From an uncultured Corynebacterium sp. (GTDB lineage Bacteria > Actinomycetota > Actinomycetes > Mycobacteriales > Mycobacteriaceae), in assembly GCF_946222835.1 (NCBI RefSeq), contig NZ_CAMIHD010000003.1, positions 62,001 through 126,000 on the forward strand: a DNA stretch of 64,000 nt, read 5' to 3'. A program made the position numbers and the translations under genes. Shown here in pieces: positions 61,492-64,000 of the stretch; positions within the stretch are counted from its first letter, which is position 1; every line of letters starts with the position of its first letter. The notes below the pieces were generated by a model that made no database searches, was not told the DNA's origin, and worked only from the letters and a program-made list of their open reading frames with translations.

Positions 61492-63310
61492 GCCCATGCA
61501 GCCGCTTGTCGATACCCTCTTTCCCTACATCGGCTACCTCATTCCCCTGCCCATCATCATCCCAGCGATAGCCGCAGCGCTCGCCTTGATCTTTTCCCGC
61601 GTGCCCAATGCGCAGCGCCAAATCGTATTTTTCTCGCTGCTTATAACAGCGGTAGTCAACGCCGTGTTGATCCTCATTGCGGATTTTGAGGGTATTCAAA
61701 CACTGCAGGTGGGCGGCTGGGACGCCCCAGTGGGCATCACGCTAGTGGCAGATCGCCTCTCTGCGGTGATGCTCTTTACCTCGTCCGTGGTGCTCTTTTC
61801 TGTCATTTGGTACGCCATCTCCCAGGGTGTGCGCGATGGCACCAAAGACGAGCCGGTGGCCGTATTCTTGCCCACCTACATGTTGCTGACCATGGGCGTA
61901 AATATCTCCTTCCTGGCCGGCGACCTCTTCAATCTCTACGTGGGATTTGAGGTCTTCCTCGTCGCATCGTATGTGCTGTTGACCTTGGGTGCTTCGGCCA
62001 GCCGCGTGCGCGCTGGTGTGGGATACGTGATGGTGTCCATGGCCTCGTCGATGATTTTCTTGCTCGCGCTGGGCTTTGTGTATTCATCGGTAGGCACCGT
62101 GAACATGGCACAAATTGGCCAGCGCATGCAGGATCTCCCGGAAGGCACCCGCACCGCGATCTTTGCCACGCTGCTCGTTGCCTTTGGCATTAAGGCGGCC
62201 GTCGTCCCGCTGGACGCCTGGCTGCCGGACTCGTATCCCACGGCACCTTCACTAGTCACTGCGGTTTTTGCCGGCCTGCTGACCAAGGTGGGTGTCTACG
62301 CCATCATCCGCGCCCGCTCCTCTATTTTCACCGCCGGCGGCCTCGATACCGTGCTCATGTGGGTAGCCCTAGCCACGATGTTGGTGGGTATTTTGGGCGC
62401 CATCGCGCAGTCCGATATTAAGCGCCTTTTGTCTTTTACCCTGGTCAGCCACATTGGCTATATGATCTTCGGCGTTTCGCTCGGTACCGCGCAGGGGCTT
62501 TCCGGCGCCATCTTCTACGCCGTGCACCACATTTTGGTGCAAACCGCGCTCTTTTTGGTGGTCGGACTCGTCGAGCGCCAGGCTGGCACCTCTTCGCTGC
62601 GCCGTTTGGGCTCGCTGATGTACTCCGCCCCGCTCATTGGAATCTTGTATTTCATCCCCGCGATCAACCTGGGGGGTATCCCGCCGTTTTCGGGCTTTTT
62701 GGGCAAGGTTATCTTGCTAGAAGCTGGTGCAAACGAGGATTCCTGGATGGCCTGGGTGCTTATCGTCGGCGCCGTGGTTACCTCCCTGCTTACCCTCTAC
62801 GTCATGATGCTGGTGTGGGCAAAGGGCTTCCAACGCGACCGCGCCGATGCCCCCGAAGGTAACGTGGCACTCGCTCGCCCAGCTCCGCTTTCTGATATCA
62901 CGGATGAGGTGGAGTTTTCCTCCCGTCAGGACGTGGGCAGGGTTCCCTTTGGCATGATCGCCTCTACTACGCTGCTGGTAGCTGCTTCTACCTCCATCAC
63001 CTTCCTGGCCGGGCCGATCTCGGGCATCACCTCGCGCGCGGCCGAATCCGCTCAGGATACGTCCATCTATCAGTACGCGGTATTGGGCGATAGAGCTGAT
63101 GACCCCACCCGCCACCTCAATCAAAAGGAGCGCTACACCGGCGGCGCGGATTCCTATGAAAATCGCCGGCATCCCTCCCAGGAGGCGAAGCCGCCCGCCC
63201 AGCCGGGCCTGGATGCACGCACCGACCCGGAAGCCGGTGGCCGCGATTCCCACTCCGGCACTGTAAAGACACCGGACGCCGCCAAGAGGAAGGATATTAG
63301 CGATGACTAA
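61484..63310 (+). CDS. mrpD: Mrp antiporter subunit D (NuoM/N-like)
   Basis: 608 residues. Fourteen-helix proton-translocating subunit. Conserved parts: GDLFNLYVGFEVFLVASYVLLTLG (the key Glu in helix 5), KAAVVPLDAWLPDSYPTAPS, AIAQSDIKRLLSFTLVSHIGYMI and a later NLGGIPPFSGFLGK. The last ~90 residues are hydrophilic (QEAKPPAQPGLDARTDPEAGG) and not usual in MrpD; probably cytoplasmic. Overlaps mrpE by 8 bp. Confidence 0.93.
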   Translation: MSEPMQPLVDTLFPYIGYLIPLPIIIPAIAAALALIFSRVPNAQRQIVFFSLLITAVVNAVLILIADFEGIQTLQVGGWDAPVGITLVADRLSAVMLFTSSVVLFSVIWYAISQGVRDGTKDEPVAVFLPTYMLLTMGVNISFLAGDLFNLYVGFEVFLVASYVLLTLGASASRVRAGVGYVMVSMASSMIFLLALGFVYSSVGTVNMAQIGQRMQDLPEGTRTAIFATLLVAFGIKAAVVPLDAWLPDSYPTAPSLVTAVFAGLLTKVGVYAIIRARSSIFTAGGLDTVLMWVALATMLVGILGAIAQSDIKRLLSFTLVSHIGYMIFGVSLGTAQGLSGAIFYAVHHILVQTALFLVVGLVERQAGTSSLRRLGSLMYSAPLIGILYFIPAINLGGIPPFSGFLGKVILLEAGANEDSWMAWVLIVGAVVTSLLTLYVMMLVWAKGFQRDRADAPEGNVALARPAPLSDITDEVEFSSRQDVGRVPFGMIASTTLLVAASTSITFLAGPISGITSRAAESAQDTSIYQYAVLGDRADDPTRHLNQKERYTGGADSYENRRHPSQEAKPPAQPGLDARTDPEAGGRDSHSGTVKTPDAAKRKDISDD

Positions 63311-63830
63311 CGCACGCTTTTCCGGCCTGCGCCACCGCTTCCGCCCGTGGTTCATCGTCTGGCTGACCATCATGTGGTGCATGCTCATGGGAGAGGTCAC
63401 CGTGGGCAATGTGGTGGCCGGTCTCCTCATCGGCACCATTATCGTCTTTGCCCTGCCACTGCCGGCCATGCCTATCGCAGACATCGATGTTTCTTGGGGC
63501 AAGCTCATCGCCTTCATGGCCCGCTGGTTCTGGGAATTGTTCTATGCCTCGCTCAAGGTGGGTTGGCTGGCCGTGCGCCCGCAGCCCGTGCCCAAGACCG
63601 CTATCTTGGAGCTTCCCATGCGCCTGGATAACGAATTCGTCCTATCCCTGGCCGTAACGCTGTATAACCTGCAGCCAGGCGGCACGGTTACCGACATCGA
63701 TATTGCCAACCGCATGATCACCGTCCATATCCTCGATGCCCGCGATGAGGCCCAAATCCAGCGCGAAATCAATGCTGTGGCCCGTTTGGAGGCCTCGTTC
63801 ATCGATATCTTTGAAAGGAGCCACCCCTAA
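63303..63830 (+). CDS. mrpE: Mrp antiporter subunit E
   Basis: 175 residues. Two N-terminal helices (WFIVWLTIMWCMLMGEV and GNVVAGLLIGTIIVFALPLP), a third near WFWELFYASLKVGWLAV, then the soluble PF01899 domain with RLDNEFVLSLAVTLYNLQPGGTVTDID. The family has no known proton path and is needed for assembly. Its stop overlaps the mrpF ATG (TAATG), with AAAGGAG upstream. Confidence 0.93.
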   Translation: MTNARFSGLRHRFRPWFIVWLTIMWCMLMGEVTVGNVVAGLLIGTIIVFALPLPAMPIADIDVSWGKLIAFMARWFWELFYASLKVGWLAVRPQPVPKTAILELPMRLDNEFVLSLAVTLYNLQPGGTVTDIDIANRMITVHILDARDEAQIQREINAVARLEASFIDIFERSHP

Positions 63831-64000
63831 TGGATCCGCAGATCTATAACGCGATTTTGCTGGTGGCTGCCGCGCTGCTGGTCGTCTCCTTTCTCATCAC
63901 CGTCTGGCGCATTGTCACCGGCCCCAATTCGCTGGACCGCTTGGTGGGCATGGATGGCTTTACCGCGATGTTCCAATGCGCGCTGGCTACCTATATGTGC
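63830..64000 (+). CDS. mrpF: Mrp antiporter subunit F, cut by the window edge
   Basis: The first 57 codons: MDPQIYNAILLVAAALLVVS, FLITVWRIVTGPNSLDRLVG, MDGFTAMFQCALATYMC. The opening helix, the RxxxGPNxxDR-like motif and position after mrpE identify MrpF. The rest and mrpG should follow outside the window. Confidence 0.9.
   Translation, partial: MDPQIYNAILLVAAALLVVSFLITVWRIVTGPNSLDRLVGMDGFTAMFQCALATYMC

Overview
The window reads as ordinary chromosome of a Corynebacterium or a very close mycolic-acid relative. GC is high and genes are packed on both strands. The gene order follows a known actinobacterial block. On the left are ispF-ispD-carD / lpqE-like / radA / membrane protein / carbonic anhydrase / mutY / clpC / lysS. 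In the middle are panC-DUF2520-(DUF6779-like)-DUF3180-folK-folB-folP-folE-ftsH-hpt-tilS-dacB and divergent ppa. From memory this matches the Rv3581c-Rv3628 order of Mycobacterium tuberculosis, with corynebacterial insertions and losses. The 43- and 62-residue PorA/PorH genes between groEL2 and ppk2 point to Corynebacterium itself. No tRNA, rRNA, CRISPR array, intact insertion sequence or prophage was seen. The species cannot be named from this sequence.

Layout. 1-6100: isoprenoid genes (ispF partial, ispD), carD, an LpqE-like lipoprotein, radA, a membrane protein, carbonic anhydrase and mutY. 6100-13400: a 58-residue DUF4236-like gene, a secreted lipase, clpC, a frameshifted kinase-like membrane protein and a DHA2 drug exporter. 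13400-17300: a guaB1-type gene, then crtB-crtI. 17300-21100: a mosaic accessory patch. It holds a 3' fragment of lysS fused to a fragment of a DUF222-type HNH endonuclease gene, a perfect 21-bp-arm hairpin, a GAP-family membrane protein with a divergent TetR regulator and palindromic operator, then the intact lysS. 21100-29100: a PhoX-type phosphatase; cstA with a Cys-Cys-ending miniprotein and an ArsA/Get3-like ATPase; two tandem pepC genes. 29100-40500 (minus): GNAT, panC, DUF2520, two membrane proteins, the folate genes, ftsH, hpt, tilS and dacB. 40500-46900 (plus): ppa, a twice-repeated hairpin element in front of a DUF559-like gene, rhodanese, MarR and a 1300-residue Pls-like synthetase. 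46900-54100 (minus): two secreted hydrolases, ppk2, porA, porH and CIRCE-controlled groEL2. 54100-64000: an OPT transporter, an M20 dipeptidase and the Mrp antiporter operon, which runs off the right end inside mrpF.

How the genes work together. Housekeeping units dominate: folate synthesis, non-mevalonate isoprenoids, proteostasis (ClpC, FtsH, GroEL2), purine salvage (Hpt, GuaB1), phosphate metabolism (PhoX, PPK2, Ppa) and cation/proton homeostasis (Mrp). The most interesting item is the rhodanese-MarR-synthetase cluster at 42.2-46.9 kb. Its large protein has the adenylation-carrier-six-helix-three-domain layout of epsilon-poly-L-lysine synthetase, and its hand-read substrate code is close to that for lysine. 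Next come the lysS/HNH mosaic, the CstA/CC-protein/ArsA operon, the duplicated 57-bp hairpin element and a strongly diverged PanC.
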